From positions 47,103 to 111,102 of the forward strand of contig JBLXFD010000012.1 in NCBI GenBank assembly GCA_048262455.1: DNA of 64,000 nucleotides, given 5' to 3'. A program made the translations under genes and the position numbers. This document shows, piece after piece, positions 26,760-34,880 of this stretch; the first letter of the stretch is position 1; every line of letters starts with the position of its first letter. The notes beneath the pieces are model-generated. The model did no database searches. It was not told the DNA's origin and was given only the letters and a program-made list of their open reading frames with translations. This DNA is from Psychromarinibacter sp048262455. GTDB lineage: Bacteria; Pseudomonadota; Alphaproteobacteria; Rhodobacterales; Rhodobacteraceae.

Positions 26760-28067
26760 ATGGCCGATCTGAGAAGCGACTTCGTCGGGATCAAGTCCCC
26801 GAACCCGTTCTGGCTGGCCTCGGCGCCGCCCACCGACAAGGAATACAACGTCCGCCGCGCCTTCGAGGCGGGCTGGGGCGGGGTGGTCTGGAAGACCCTA
26901 GGCGAAGCGGGCCCGCCCGTGGTCAACGTCAACGGCCCGCGCTACGGCGCAATCTGGGGGCAGGATCGGCGGCTGCTGGGGCTGAACAACATCGAGCTGA
27001 TCACCGACCGGCCGCTGGAGGTGAACCTGCGCGAGATGAAGGCGGTCAAGCGCGACTGGCCGGACCGGGCGCTGATCGCCTCGATCATGGTGCCCTGCGA
27101 GGAGGCCGCCTGGAAGGCGATCCTGCCGCTGGTGGAGGAGACCGGGGCGGACGGGATCGAGCTGAACTTCGGCTGCCCGCACGGGATGAGCGAGCGGGGC
27201 ATGGGCTCTGCCGTGGGGCAGGTGCCGGAGTACATCGAGATGGTGGCGCGCTGGTGCAAGGCGGCCACCCGGATGCCGGTGATCGTCAAGCTGACCCCCA
27301 ACATCACCGACATCCGCAAACCGGCCCGCGCGGCAAAGGCGGGCGGCGCGGACGCGGTGAGCCTGATCAACACCATCAACTCGATCACCGGGGTGGACCT
27401 GGACAGCTTCGCCCCCCAGCCGACGATCGACGGCAAGGGCAGCCACGGCGGCTACTGCGGCCCGGCGGTGAAGCCGATCGCGCTGTCGATGGTGTCCGAA
27501 ATCGCCCGCGATCCCGAGACCCGGGACCTGCCGATCAGCGGGATCGGCGGCATCACCACCTGGCGCGACGCGGCGGAGTTCCTGGCGCTGGGGGCGGGCA
27601 ACGTGCAGGTCTGCACCGCCGCCATGACCTATGGCTTCCACATCGTGCAGGAGATGATCGCCGGGCTGGGACACTGGATGGACGAGAAGGGCCACGGGGC
27701 GGTCGCGGACGTGGTGGGGCGCGCGGTGCCGAACGTGACGGACTGGCAGCACCTGAACCTGAACTACGTGACCAAGGCGCGGATCGACCAGGATCTCTGC
27801 ATCAAGTGCGGCCGCTGCTACGCCGCCTGCGAGGACACCAGCCACCAGGCCATCGCGATGCAGCCGGGCCGGGTGTTCGAGGTGATCGACGCGGAATGCG
27901 TGGCCTGCAACCTCTGCGTCAACGTCTGCCCGGTGGAGAACTGCATCACCATGACCGAGCTGGAGGCGGGCACCGTGGATCCGCGCACCGGCAAGACGGT
28001 GGAGCCGGAGTATGCCAACTGGACCACCCACCCTAACAACCCGGCGGCGCGGCCGGCGGCGGAGTGA
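26760..28067 (+). CDS. preA: NAD-dependent dihydropyrimidine dehydrogenase subunit PreA
   Basis: A 435-residue protein with an FMN barrel of the dihydroorotate dehydrogenase type ('SPNPFWLASAPPT', 'IVKLTPNITDI', 'ISGIGGITTWRDAAEFLALGAGNVQVCTA') and a C-terminal ferredoxin domain with two 4Fe-4S clusters (Cys347, 350, 353, 357 and Cys380, 383, 386, 390). The barrel reduces the pyrimidine ring, the first step of the reductive pathway. An AAAGGAG site precedes the ATG. A repeat-like hairpin element follows the gene. Confidence 0.95.
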   Translation: MADLRSDFVGIKSPNPFWLASAPPTDKEYNVRRAFEAGWGGVVWKTLGEAGPPVVNVNGPRYGAIWGQDRRLLGLNNIELITDRPLEVNLREMKAVKRDWPDRALIASIMVPCEEAAWKAILPLVEETGADGIELNFGCPHGMSERGMGSAVGQVPEYIEMVARWCKAATRMPVIVKLTPNITDIRKPARAAKAGGADAVSLINTINSITGVDLDSFAPQPTIDGKGSHGGYCGPAVKPIALSMVSEIARDPETRDLPISGIGGITTWRDAAEFLALGAGNVQVCTAAMTYGFHIVQEMIAGLGHWMDEKGHGAVADVVGRAVPNVTDWQHLNLNYVTKARIDQDLCIKCGRCYAACEDTSHQAIAMQPGRVFEVIDAECVACNLCVNVCPVENCITMTELEAGTVDPRTGKTVEPEYANWTTHPNNPAARPAAE

Positions 28068-28078
28068 CTGGAGGAAAA

Positions 28079-28186
28079 TTGCGCGCCTTCGGCGCAAGAT
28101 CTTCTGGATCGGACCGCCTTCGGCTGTCCGACCGGGGCGAGGGGCTCTGCCCCTCGCGCTCCCCGGGATGTATTGGACCAGAAGAA
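28079..28186 (+). repeat. Short hairpin element ending in GGACCAGAAGAA (type 2 repeat, copy 1)
   Basis: It contains a GCGCC-TTC-GGCGC hairpin (28083-28095), a nine-pair hairpin (28137-28145 with 28149-28157) and a tail 'ATGTATTGGACCAGAAGAA'. A similar tail in the opposite orientation occurs at 50597-50640. It lies between the convergent preA and rutR ends, so it may serve as a two-way terminator. Confidence 0.55.
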
Positions 28187-28232
28187 ATTGCAGGTTGGTT
28201 TGGGTGCCTTTGATCGTGGCCGTGCGGGCCAG

Positions 28233-28847
28233 TCAGGCAGGAGCGAGGGCGCTGCGGTAGAGGGTTTCCAGGAAGCGCGCGGCGGCGGGGAAGTGGCTGT
28301 CACCGGGGCCGAGGATGCCGCGCACCTGCACGTCGAAGTCGGCGTAGTGCTGGGTGGTGGACCAGATCGAGAAGATCAGGTGGTGGGGGTCGAGATCCGC
28401 GATGCGCCCCTGTTCTGACCAGCCGCGGATCAGCGCCGCCTTCTCGTCCACCAGCGCCTTCAGCGGCCCCTCGATGATGCCGAGGATGCGGGGCGCGCCC
28501 TGCACGATCTCGTTGGCGAAGAGCTTGGATTCCCGGGGGTATTCCCGGGCCATGTCGAGCTTGCGCAGCACGTAGGCGACGATTTCGTCCACCGGCTCGC
28601 CGCCCGGTTCCAGCGCCCGGAGCGGGTCGAGCCAGAGGTCCAGCAGTTCCGACAGCACGGCGATGTGGATCGCCTCCTTGGAGGGGAAGTAGTAGAGCAG
28701 GTTCGGCTTGGACAGCCCCGCCTCCTGGGCGATCCGGTCCAGCGTCGCGCCGCGGAAACCGGCGGTGGAGAAGACCTCGAGCGCGGCCTCGAGGATCGCG
28801 CCACGGTTGCGTTCCTGGATGCGGGTGCGGGGGGCCGGATCGTTCAT
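28233..28847 (-). CDS. rutR: TetR family transcriptional regulator, RutR type
   Basis: A 204-residue repressor. The N-terminal helix-turn-helix reads 'ATLDRIAQEAGLSKPNLLYYFPSKEAI' (about 34-60). The ligand domain has RutR-like blocks 'ESKLFANEIVQGAP', 'DPHHLIFSIWSTTQHYADFDVQV'. In E. coli RutR senses uracil and thymine and controls pyrimidine use. Here it sits between preTA and the rest of the degradation genes, divergent from the aminotransferase, with a near-perfect RutR palindrome 124 bases upstream of its start. It probably represses both sides and itself. Confidence 0.92.
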   Translation of the reverse strand: MNDPAPRTRIQERNRGAILEAALEVFSTAGFRGATLDRIAQEAGLSKPNLLYYFPSKEAIHIAVLSELLDLWLDPLRALEPGGEPVDEIVAYVLRKLDMAREYPRESKLFANEIVQGAPRILGIIEGPLKALVDEKAALIRGWSEQGRIADLDPHHLIFSIWSTTQHYADFDVQVRGILGPGDSHFPAAARFLETLYRSALAPA

Positions 28848-28970
28848 GCATTGCCCTTTTTCCTGGCGCCGTGACCTGCCGTTCGCCTGCTGCCGGTGCC
28901 GCGCGGCGGCTGCGGTCCCGTGGTGGCCGCCGAAGTCCTTGACCTGTCCTGCACCCGTGGTAGCGTCCGC

Positions 28971-28986
28971 TTGACCGTTTGGTCAA
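28971..28986 (+). promoter_or_regulatory. RutR operator
   Basis: TTGACCGTTTGGTCAA matches the E. coli RutR consensus TTGACCA-NN-TGGTCAA at 13 of 14 defined positions. It lies in the divergent region between rutR and the aminotransferase, 33 bases before the latter's start, where a bound repressor would block transcription. Confidence 0.8.
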
Positions 28987-29018
28987 ACCCTTTGCCGCCC
29001 CCAGCGTGGAGACCACCC

Positions 29019-30347
29019 ATGGCGCTCGACCGGCCTTCCGTTCCCAACGACCTTTCCGCCTTCTGGATGCCCTTCACCGCGAACCGGCAATTCAAGAAGG
29101 CGCCGCGCATGCTGGTCTCGGCCGACGGCATGTTCTACCGCACCGCCGACGGGCGCGAGGTGCTGGACGGCGCTTCCGGCCTGTGGTGCTGCAATGCCGG
29201 CCACAACCGCCCGCGGATCGTCGAGGCGATCCGCCAGCAGGCGGGCGAGCTGGACTATGCGCCGGCCTTCCAGATGGGCCACCCCAAGGCCTTCGAGCTG
29301 GCGGCGCGGCTGCGGGACATGTCGCCGGAGCCCTTCGAGCACGTGTTCTTCACCAACTCCGGCTCTGAAAGCGTGGAGACCGCGCTGAAGATCGCGCTGG
29401 CCTATCACCGCGCGAAGGGCGAGGGGCAGCGGACCCGGCTGGTGGGGCGCGAGAAGGGCTATCACGGGGTCAACTTCGGCGGCATCTCGGTGGGCGGGAT
29501 CGTCAACAACCGCAAGGTCTTCGGCACCCTGCTGAACGGCGTCGACCACCTGCCGCACACCCACCTGATCGAGCGCAACGCCTTCACCCGCGGCCAGCCC
29601 GAGCACGGGGCCGAGCTGGCGGACGAGCTGGAGCGGATCTGCGCGCTGCATGGCGGCGAGACCATTGCTGCGGTGATCGTGGAGCCCATGGCCGGGTCCG
29701 CCGGGGTGCTGCTGCCGCCCAAGGGCTACCTGGAGCGGCTGCGCGCGATCTGCGACCGGCACGGCATCCTGCTGATCTTCGACGAGGTGATCACCGGTTT
29801 CGGCCGGCTTGGTGCCAGCTTCGCGTCGGAGAAGTTCGGCGTGATGCCGGACCTGATCACCTGCGCCAAGGGGATCACCAACGGCTCCGTCCCCATGGGG
29901 GCGGTGCTGGCGACGGCGCAGATCCACGATGCCTTCATGGAGGGGCCCGAGCTCCTGATCGAGCTGTTCCACGGCTATACCTACTCCGGCTCGCCCTTGG
30001 CCTCGGCCGCCGGGCTGGCGACGCTGGAGACCTACGCCGAGGAGGGGCTGTTCCAGCGCGCCGCCGAGATGGCGCCCTACTTCGAGGAGGCCCTGCACGG
30101 GCTGCGCGACTGCCGCCACGTTATCGACATCCGCAACATGGGCATGGTCGGCGCGGTGGAGCTGGAGCCGCGCGAGGGCGAGCCGACGAAGCGCGCCTTC
30201 GAGGCCTTCCTGAAGGCCTTCGAGAAGGGCGTGATGGTGCGGACCACCGGCGACATCATCGCCCTGTCACCGCCGCTGATCGCCGAGAAGGGGCATATCG
30301 ACCAGCTGGCGGGCACCCTGCACGACATCCTGAACCAGCTGGACTGA
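29019..30347 (+). CDS. Omega-amino acid (beta-alanine type) aminotransferase
   Basis: A 442-residue class III PLP aminotransferase. Seen: 'FWMPFTANRQFKKAPRML' at the start, 'NAGHNRPRIVEAIRQQ', 'FFTNSGSESVETALKIA' (phosphate site), 'LLIFDEVITGFGRLG' (the Asp that pairs with the PLP nitrogen) and Schiff-base Lys284 in 'TCAKGITNG'. The family includes beta-alanine:pyruvate aminotransferases. In this operon it should turn beta-alanine or beta-aminoisobutyrate into malonate semialdehyde or its methyl form, the last step of reductive pyrimidine breakdown. ATG 29019 is chosen; an upward extension would cross the RutR site. Confidence 0.92.
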   Translation: MALDRPSVPNDLSAFWMPFTANRQFKKAPRMLVSADGMFYRTADGREVLDGASGLWCCNAGHNRPRIVEAIRQQAGELDYAPAFQMGHPKAFELAARLRDMSPEPFEHVFFTNSGSESVETALKIALAYHRAKGEGQRTRLVGREKGYHGVNFGGISVGGIVNNRKVFGTLLNGVDHLPHTHLIERNAFTRGQPEHGAELADELERICALHGGETIAAVIVEPMAGSAGVLLPPKGYLERLRAICDRHGILLIFDEVITGFGRLGASFASEKFGVMPDLITCAKGITNGSVPMGAVLATAQIHDAFMEGPELLIELFHGYTYSGSPLASAAGLATLETYAEEGLFQRAAEMAPYFEEALHGLRDCRHVIDIRNMGMVGAVELEPREGEPTKRAFEAFLKAFEKGVMVRTTGDIIALSPPLIAEKGHIDQLAGTLHDILNQLD

Positions 30348-30356
30348 GGAGGCCCC

Positions 30357-31607
30357 ATGGCAGCGCCCGGCGAGAACCTGAGGATCAACGGCGAGCGGCT
30401 TTGGGACTCGCTGATGGAGATGGCGAAGATCGGGCCGGGGGTGGCGGGCGGCAACAACCGCCAGACCCTGACCGACGCCGACGCCGAGGGGCGGGCGCTG
30501 TTCCGCAAATGGTGCGACGCGGCGGGGCTGACCACCGGCGTCGACACGCTGGGCAACATGTTCGCCCGGCGCGAGGGGGCTGACCCGGATGCGCTGCCGG
30601 TCTACGTTGGCAGCCACCTCGACACCCAGCCCACGGGCGGCAAGTATGATGGCGTGCTGGGGGTGCTGGGCGGGCTGGAGATCGTCCGCACGCTCAACGA
30701 CCTGGACCTGAAGACCCGCCATCCCATCGTGGTGACCAACTGGACCAACGAGGAGGGCACCCGCTTTGCCCCGGCCATGCTGTCGTCGGGGGTTTTCGCG
30801 GGGGTGCATGCCGAGGATTGGGCGCTGGCGCGCGAGGATGCGCAGGGCAAGCGCTTTGGTGACGAGCTGGAGCGGATCGGCTGGAAGGGCGACGAGCCGG
30901 TGGGCGCGCGCAAGATGCGGGCCTTCTTCGAGCTGCACATCGAGCAGGGGCCGATCCTGGAGGCCGAGGGCGTCGACATCGGCGTCGTGACCCACGGGCA
31001 GGGCCTGTCATGGACGCAGGTGACGATCACCGGCAAGGACGCGCACACCGGCTCGACCCCGATGGCCATGCGCCGCAACGCCGGGCTGGGCATGGCGCGG
31101 GTGCTGCAGCTGGTAGACGAGATCGCCTGGTTGCACAGACCCGACGCGGTGGGCGCGGCGGGGCATATCGACGTGCACCCCAATTCGCGCAACGTGATCC
31201 CGGGGCGCTGCGTCTTCACCGTCGACTTCCGCTCGCCGCAACTGGCGGTGATCGAGGACATGGAGGCGCGGCTGAAGGACGGCGCACGCAGGATCTGCGA
31301 GGAGATGGGGCTGGAGGTGGCCTTCGAGAAGGTCGGCGGCTTCGATCCCGTGGAATTCGACGCCACCTGCGTGCAGGCGGTGCGCGACGCGGCGGAGCGG
31401 CTGGGCCATTCCCACCGCGACATCATCTCCGGCGCCGGGCACGACGCCTGCTGGATCAACCGCGTGGCGCCCACGGCGATGGTGATGTGCCCCTGCGTGG
31501 ACGGGCTGTCGCACAACGAGGCCGAGGAAATCTCGCCGGAATGGGCGCGGGCGGGCGCGGAGGTGCTGCTGCACGCGGTGCTGGAGGTGGCGGAGGTGGT
31601 GCGGTGA
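30357..31607 (+). CDS. Zn-dependent hydrolase, probable beta-ureidopropionase (M20 amidase family)
   Basis: A 416-residue amidohydrolase of the hydantoinase/carbamoylase (HyuC/AmaB) group. Metal-binding stretches: 'YVGSHLDTQPTGGKYDGVLG', 'TNEEGTRFAPAM', 'HIEQGPILE', 'SGAGHDACWINRVAPTAM'. The dimerisation domain has 'GKDAHTGSTPMAMRRNAG'. It should hydrolyse N-carbamoyl-beta-alanine to beta-alanine, CO2 and ammonia, the third step of the pathway. The start is nine bases after the aminotransferase stop (AGGAGG-like site), so the two are one operon. Confidence 0.9.
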   Translation: MAAPGENLRINGERLWDSLMEMAKIGPGVAGGNNRQTLTDADAEGRALFRKWCDAAGLTTGVDTLGNMFARREGADPDALPVYVGSHLDTQPTGGKYDGVLGVLGGLEIVRTLNDLDLKTRHPIVVTNWTNEEGTRFAPAMLSSGVFAGVHAEDWALAREDAQGKRFGDELERIGWKGDEPVGARKMRAFFELHIEQGPILEAEGVDIGVVTHGQGLSWTQVTITGKDAHTGSTPMAMRRNAGLGMARVLQLVDEIAWLHRPDAVGAAGHIDVHPNSRNVIPGRCVFTVDFRSPQLAVIEDMEARLKDGARRICEEMGLEVAFEKVGGFDPVEFDATCVQAVRDAAERLGHSHRDIISGAGHDACWINRVAPTAMVMCPCVDGLSHNEAEEISPEWARAGAEVLLHAVLEVAEVVR

Positions 31608-31643
31608 CGGCTGCAGTTGGGCACGGCACGGGACGGGGAAGCA

Positions 31644-31669
31644 CCGGCCGGGACAATCGCCCCGGCCGG
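31644..31669 (+). other. Inverted repeat between convergent genes
   Basis: CCGGCCGGG (31644-31652) and its complement (31661-31669), loop of eight. It sits between the hydrolase and a small minus-strand gene; no T-run on either side. Confidence 0.5.
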
Positions 31670-31678
31670 CATCTGCGT

Positions 31679-31975
31679 TCAGGATTTCGGGCGTTTGCCG
31701 TTGTTGCCCTTGTTGCCGTTCTTGTCGTCGCCCTTGCCGCTGTTGCCGTCAGTCTCGTCCTCATTCGCGGGATCGTAGGTGGGGTTGGAGACGTCGTCGG
31801 CCTTCTCGCCGGTGGGGTTGCGATTGTTGCCGTGGCCGTTGTTGCCGTCGGCAATCTCCCCGTGGGCGGCCTCGGCGGTGGACGAGGTGAGGCCGGAGGC
31901 GCCGAAGGTGACCGGCGTGGCGACGAACGCCAGAGCGGCAGCGGCGAGCGCGGCGGTGCGGATACGAAATTGCAT
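31679..31975 (-). CDS. Small exported Asn/Gly/Asp-rich protein of unknown function
   Basis: A 98-residue protein with a clear signal peptide ('MQFRIRTAALAAAALAFVATPVTFGASG'). The mature part is low-complexity and hydrophilic: 'GNNGHGNNRNPTGEKADD', 'GNSGKGDDKNGNKGNNGKRP'. I do not recognise a family. It lies on the minus strand between two plus-strand pyrimidine genes and so interrupts that cluster. The composition (many N, G, D, K) contrasts with its neighbours. A disordered surface or metal-binding role is possible; nothing in the sequence decides it. Confidence 0.6.
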   Translation of the reverse strand: MQFRIRTAALAAAALAFVATPVTFGASGLTSSTAEAAHGEIADGNNGHGNNRNPTGEKADDVSNPTYDPANEDETDGNSGKGDDKNGNKGNNGKRPKS

Positions 31976-32151
31976 GAATTATCTCCCAGTTATCGGATTT
32001 TCAGTTTCGATCGTGTGGGAGTCACGGACAGGCGGCACGCGCAGTTTCAGGATGCGCCGAACGGACGACACCGTCAGCGGGCAGCCGCCGGTTTGAAGGC
32101 AGCCGCAAGCGGAAAAGCCCCATTATGGCCTAGCGCGAGGGAGATAATCAC

Positions 32152-33606
32152 ATGAGCACCATCATCAAGAACGGCACCGTCGTCACCGCCGACCTCACCT
32201 ACAAGGCAGACGTGCGCGTCGAGGACGGCAGGATCACCGAGATCGGCCCCGACCTGACCGGCGGCGAGATGCTGGACGCCACCGGCTGCTACGTGATGCC
32301 CGGCGGGATCGACCCGCATACGCACCTCGAAATGCCCTTCATGGGCACCTATTCCAGCGACGACTTCGAAAGCGGCACCAGCGCCGCGCTGGCGGGCGGG
32401 ACCACGATGGTGGTGGACTTCGCGCTGCCGGCGCCGGAGCAGGGGCTCTTCGACGCGCTGCAGATGTGGGACAACAAGTCGGGCCGCGCCGCCTGCGACT
32501 ACAGTTTTCACATGGCCATCACATGGTGGTCCGAGCAGGTGTTCAACGAGATGGAGCGCGTGGTGAAGGAGCGGGGGATCACCACCTTCAAGCACTTCAT
32601 GGCCTACAAGGGCGCGCTGATGGTGAACGACGACGAGATGTTCGCCAGCTTCCAGCGCTGCCGCGAGCTGGGCGCGCTGCCGCTGGTGCATGCCGAGAAC
32701 GGCGACGTGGTGGCGGACCTGCAGCAGCGGCTGCTGGCCGAGGGCAACGACGGGCCCGAGGCGCACGCCTATTCCCGCCCCCCCGCGGTGGAGGGCGAGG
32801 CGACCAACCGGGCGATCATGATCGCCGACATGGCGGGCGTGCCGCTCTACGTCGTCCACGTCTCCTGCGAGGACAGCCACGAGGCGATCCGCCGGGCGCG
32901 GATGAACGGCAAGCGGGTTTGGGGCGAGCCGCTGATCCAGCACCTGACGCTGGACGAAAGCGAGTATTTCAACAAGGACTGGGACCACGCCGCCCGCCGC
33001 GTCATGTCGCCCCCGTTCCGCAACAAGCAGCACCAGGACAGCTTGTGGAACGGCCTCGCCTCGGGCTCGCTGTCGGTGGTGGCGACGGACCACTGCGCCT
33101 TCACGACGGAACAGAAGCGCTATGGCGTCGGGGACTTCACCAAGATCCCCAACGGCACCGGCGGGTTGGAGGACCGTGTGCCGATGCTCTGGACCTACGG
33201 GGTGGGGACGGGGCGGCTGACGCCGAACGAGTTTGTTGCTGTCACGTCAACAAACATCGCGAAAATCCTGAATTGTTACCCAAAGAAGGGGGCGATCCTG
33301 GTGGGCGCGGATGCCGATATCCTGGTGCTCGACCCGGAGAAGGAGAAGACGATCACCGCCGAAAAACAGGTTTCGGCCATTGATTACAACGTCTTCGAGG
33401 GCAAGAAGGTGAAGGGCCTGCCGCGCTTCGTGCTGACCCGCGGCAAGGTGGCGGTGATGGACGGCGACCTGCAGGCCCAGCCCGGCCACGGCGAGTTCGT
33501 CAAGCGCGAGCCGGTGAACCCGGTGAACCGCGCGCTTTCCACTTGGAAGGAACTGACGGCGCCGCGAAAGGTGGAGCGCACGGGGATACCGGCAAGCGGT
33601 GTCTGA
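32152..33606 (+). CDS. hydA: Dihydropyrimidinase
   Basis: A 484-residue binuclear zinc amidohydrolase of the hydantoinase type. Metal ligands: His56 and His58 in 'GGIDPHTHLEMPF', carbamylated Lys153 in 'FMAYKGAL', later His in 'PLVHAENGD' and 'YVVHVSC', and Asp in 'VVATDHCAF'. It opens dihydrouracil to N-carbamoyl-beta-alanine, step two of the reductive pathway. The ATG follows 'GAGGGAGATAATCAC'. No RutR palindrome was found in its 176-base upstream gap, so its control may differ or depend on read-through. Confidence 0.95.
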   Translation: MSTIIKNGTVVTADLTYKADVRVEDGRITEIGPDLTGGEMLDATGCYVMPGGIDPHTHLEMPFMGTYSSDDFESGTSAALAGGTTMVVDFALPAPEQGLFDALQMWDNKSGRAACDYSFHMAITWWSEQVFNEMERVVKERGITTFKHFMAYKGALMVNDDEMFASFQRCRELGALPLVHAENGDVVADLQQRLLAEGNDGPEAHAYSRPPAVEGEATNRAIMIADMAGVPLYVVHVSCEDSHEAIRRARMNGKRVWGEPLIQHLTLDESEYFNKDWDHAARRVMSPPFRNKQHQDSLWNGLASGSLSVVATDHCAFTTEQKRYGVGDFTKIPNGTGGLEDRVPMLWTYGVGTGRLTPNEFVAVTSTNIAKILNCYPKKGAILVGADADILVLDPEKEKTITAEKQVSAIDYNVFEGKKVKGLPRFVLTRGKVAVMDGDLQAQPGHGEFVKREPVNPVNRALSTWKELTAPRKVERTGIPASGV

Positions 33607-33610
33607 GGTG

Positions 33611-33664
33611 GCACGATTTTCCAGAAAATCGTGCGCCACAGGATCTTCTAGAAGATCCTGTGGC
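33611..33664 (+). repeat. Two adjacent perfect hairpins after dihydropyrimidinase
   Basis: The first has eleven pairs (33611-33621 with 33624-33634), the second fourteen pairs (33635-33648 with 33651-33664), each with a two-base centre and with no gap between them. The second contains AGGATCTTC, similar to the GATCTTCTGGATC part of the element at 28079. They lie between two co-oriented genes. Confidence 0.65.
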
Positions 33665-33675
33665 GGGCCGTGCGC

Positions 33676-34107
33676 ATGAGCGGGATCACCGGCGTGCTTG
33701 AGGCCGCCGTCTACGTGAACGACCTCGACGCCGCCGCAAGCTTCTACGGCGACCTGCTGGGGCTGGAGCAGATCCTGCGCGCCGAGGGCCGGCACGTGTT
33801 CTTCCGCTGCGGCGGCACCGTGGTGCTGTGCTTCATCGCCGCGGCGACCCGGGTGCCGGGCACCGATGCGCGCCTGCCGGTGCCGCCCCACGGGGCAGAG
33901 GGGCCCGGGCATATCTGCTTTGCCGTGCCGGGACCGGCGCTTGACGCGCTGCGTGCCCGGCTGGAAGCTGCGGGGCAGGCGGTCGAGGCCGATTTCCGCT
34001 GGCCGAACGGCGCGCGGTCGATCTACCTGCGCGACCCGGCCGGGAACTCGGTGGAATTCGCAGAGCCGCGGCTGTGGGGAATGAACAAGGGGGACAGGGA
34101 CGCTTGA
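33676..34107 (+). CDS. VOC family protein (glyoxalase/bleomycin resistance fold)
   Basis: A 143-residue single VOC domain: 'GVLEAAVYVNDLDAAASFYGDLLGL' in the first beta-alpha unit and 'FRWPNGARSIYLRDPAGNSVEFAEPRLW' in the second, where the Glu is the usual metal ligand. A GTG six bases upstream is an alternative start. VOC proteins are lyases, isomerases or dioxygenases; the reaction is unknown. The stop overlaps a TTG start of the ABC ATPase, so it belongs with the transporter operon. Confidence 0.82.
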   Translation: MSGITGVLEAAVYVNDLDAAASFYGDLLGLEQILRAEGRHVFFRCGGTVVLCFIAAATRVPGTDARLPVPPHGAEGPGHICFAVPGPALDALRARLEAAGQAVEADFRWPNGARSIYLRDPAGNSVEFAEPRLWGMNKGDRDA

Positions 34108-34880
34108 ACGTCATCGAGGCGAAGAACCTGGAGCTGACGTTCCAGACGGGCGACGGGCCGGTGCATGCGCTGACCGGAGTGGACCTGGACATCGGGCAGG
34201 GGGAATTCGTGTCCTTCATCGGCCCCTCGGGCTGCGGCAAGACTACCTTCCTGCGGGTCATCGCGGCGCTGGAGCATCCGACCGGCGGCACCATCACGGT
34301 GAACGGCCAGACCCCGGACGAGGCGCGCAAGAGCCGTTCCTACGGCTATGTCTTCCAGGCCGCCGGGCTGTACCCCTGGCGGACCATCGCCGGCAACGTG
34401 CGCCTGCCGCTGGAAATCATGGGATATTCCCGCGCCGAGATGGACGAGCGGGTGCGCCGGGTGCTGGAGCTGGTGGAGCTGACGGGCTTCGAGAAGAAGT
34501 TTCCCTGGCAGCTGTCCGGCGGCATGCAGCAACGCGCCTCGATCGCGCGGGCGCTGGCCTTCGACGCGGACATCCTGCTGATGGACGAGCCCTTCGGCGC
34601 GCTGGACGAGATCGTGCGCGACCACCTGAACGAGCAGTTGCTGAAGCTCTGGGACCGCACCGGCAAGACCATCGCCTTCGTCACCCACTCGATCCCCGAG
34701 GCGGTCTACCTGTCCACCAAGATCGTGGTGATGAGCCCGCGCCCCGGCCGCATCACCGACGTGATCGACAGCCCCCTGCCGCGCCAGCGCCCGCTGGATA
34801 TCCGCGACACGCCGGAATTCCTTGCCGTCGCCCAGCGGGTGCGCGAGGGGCTGCGGGCCGGCCATGCCTATGACGAATGA
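34104..34880 (+). CDS. ABC transporter ATP-binding protein (NitT/TauT family), pyrimidine-island importer
   Basis: A 258-residue ATPase with Walker A 'GPSGCGKTT', Q-loop 'YVFQAAGLYPWRT', signature 'LSGGMQQRASIARAL' and Walker B 'ILLMDEPFGALDE'. The start chosen is TTG 34104, overlapping the VOC stop (TTGA) with a GGGGGACAGGG site before it; an in-frame ATG 30 bases upstream is possible. The resemblance to SsuB/TauB/ThiZ-type ATPases and the neighbours suggest import of a pyrimidine or precursor. It overlaps the next gene by four bases. Confidence 0.92.
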   Translation: MNVIEAKNLELTFQTGDGPVHALTGVDLDIGQGEFVSFIGPSGCGKTTFLRVIAALEHPTGGTITVNGQTPDEARKSRSYGYVFQAAGLYPWRTIAGNVRLPLEIMGYSRAEMDERVRRVLELVELTGFEKKFPWQLSGGMQQRASIARALAFDADILLMDEPFGALDEIVRDHLNEQLLKLWDRTGKTIAFVTHSIPEAVYLSTKIVVMSPRPGRITDVIDSPLPRQRPLDIRDTPEFLAVAQRVREGLRAGHAYDE

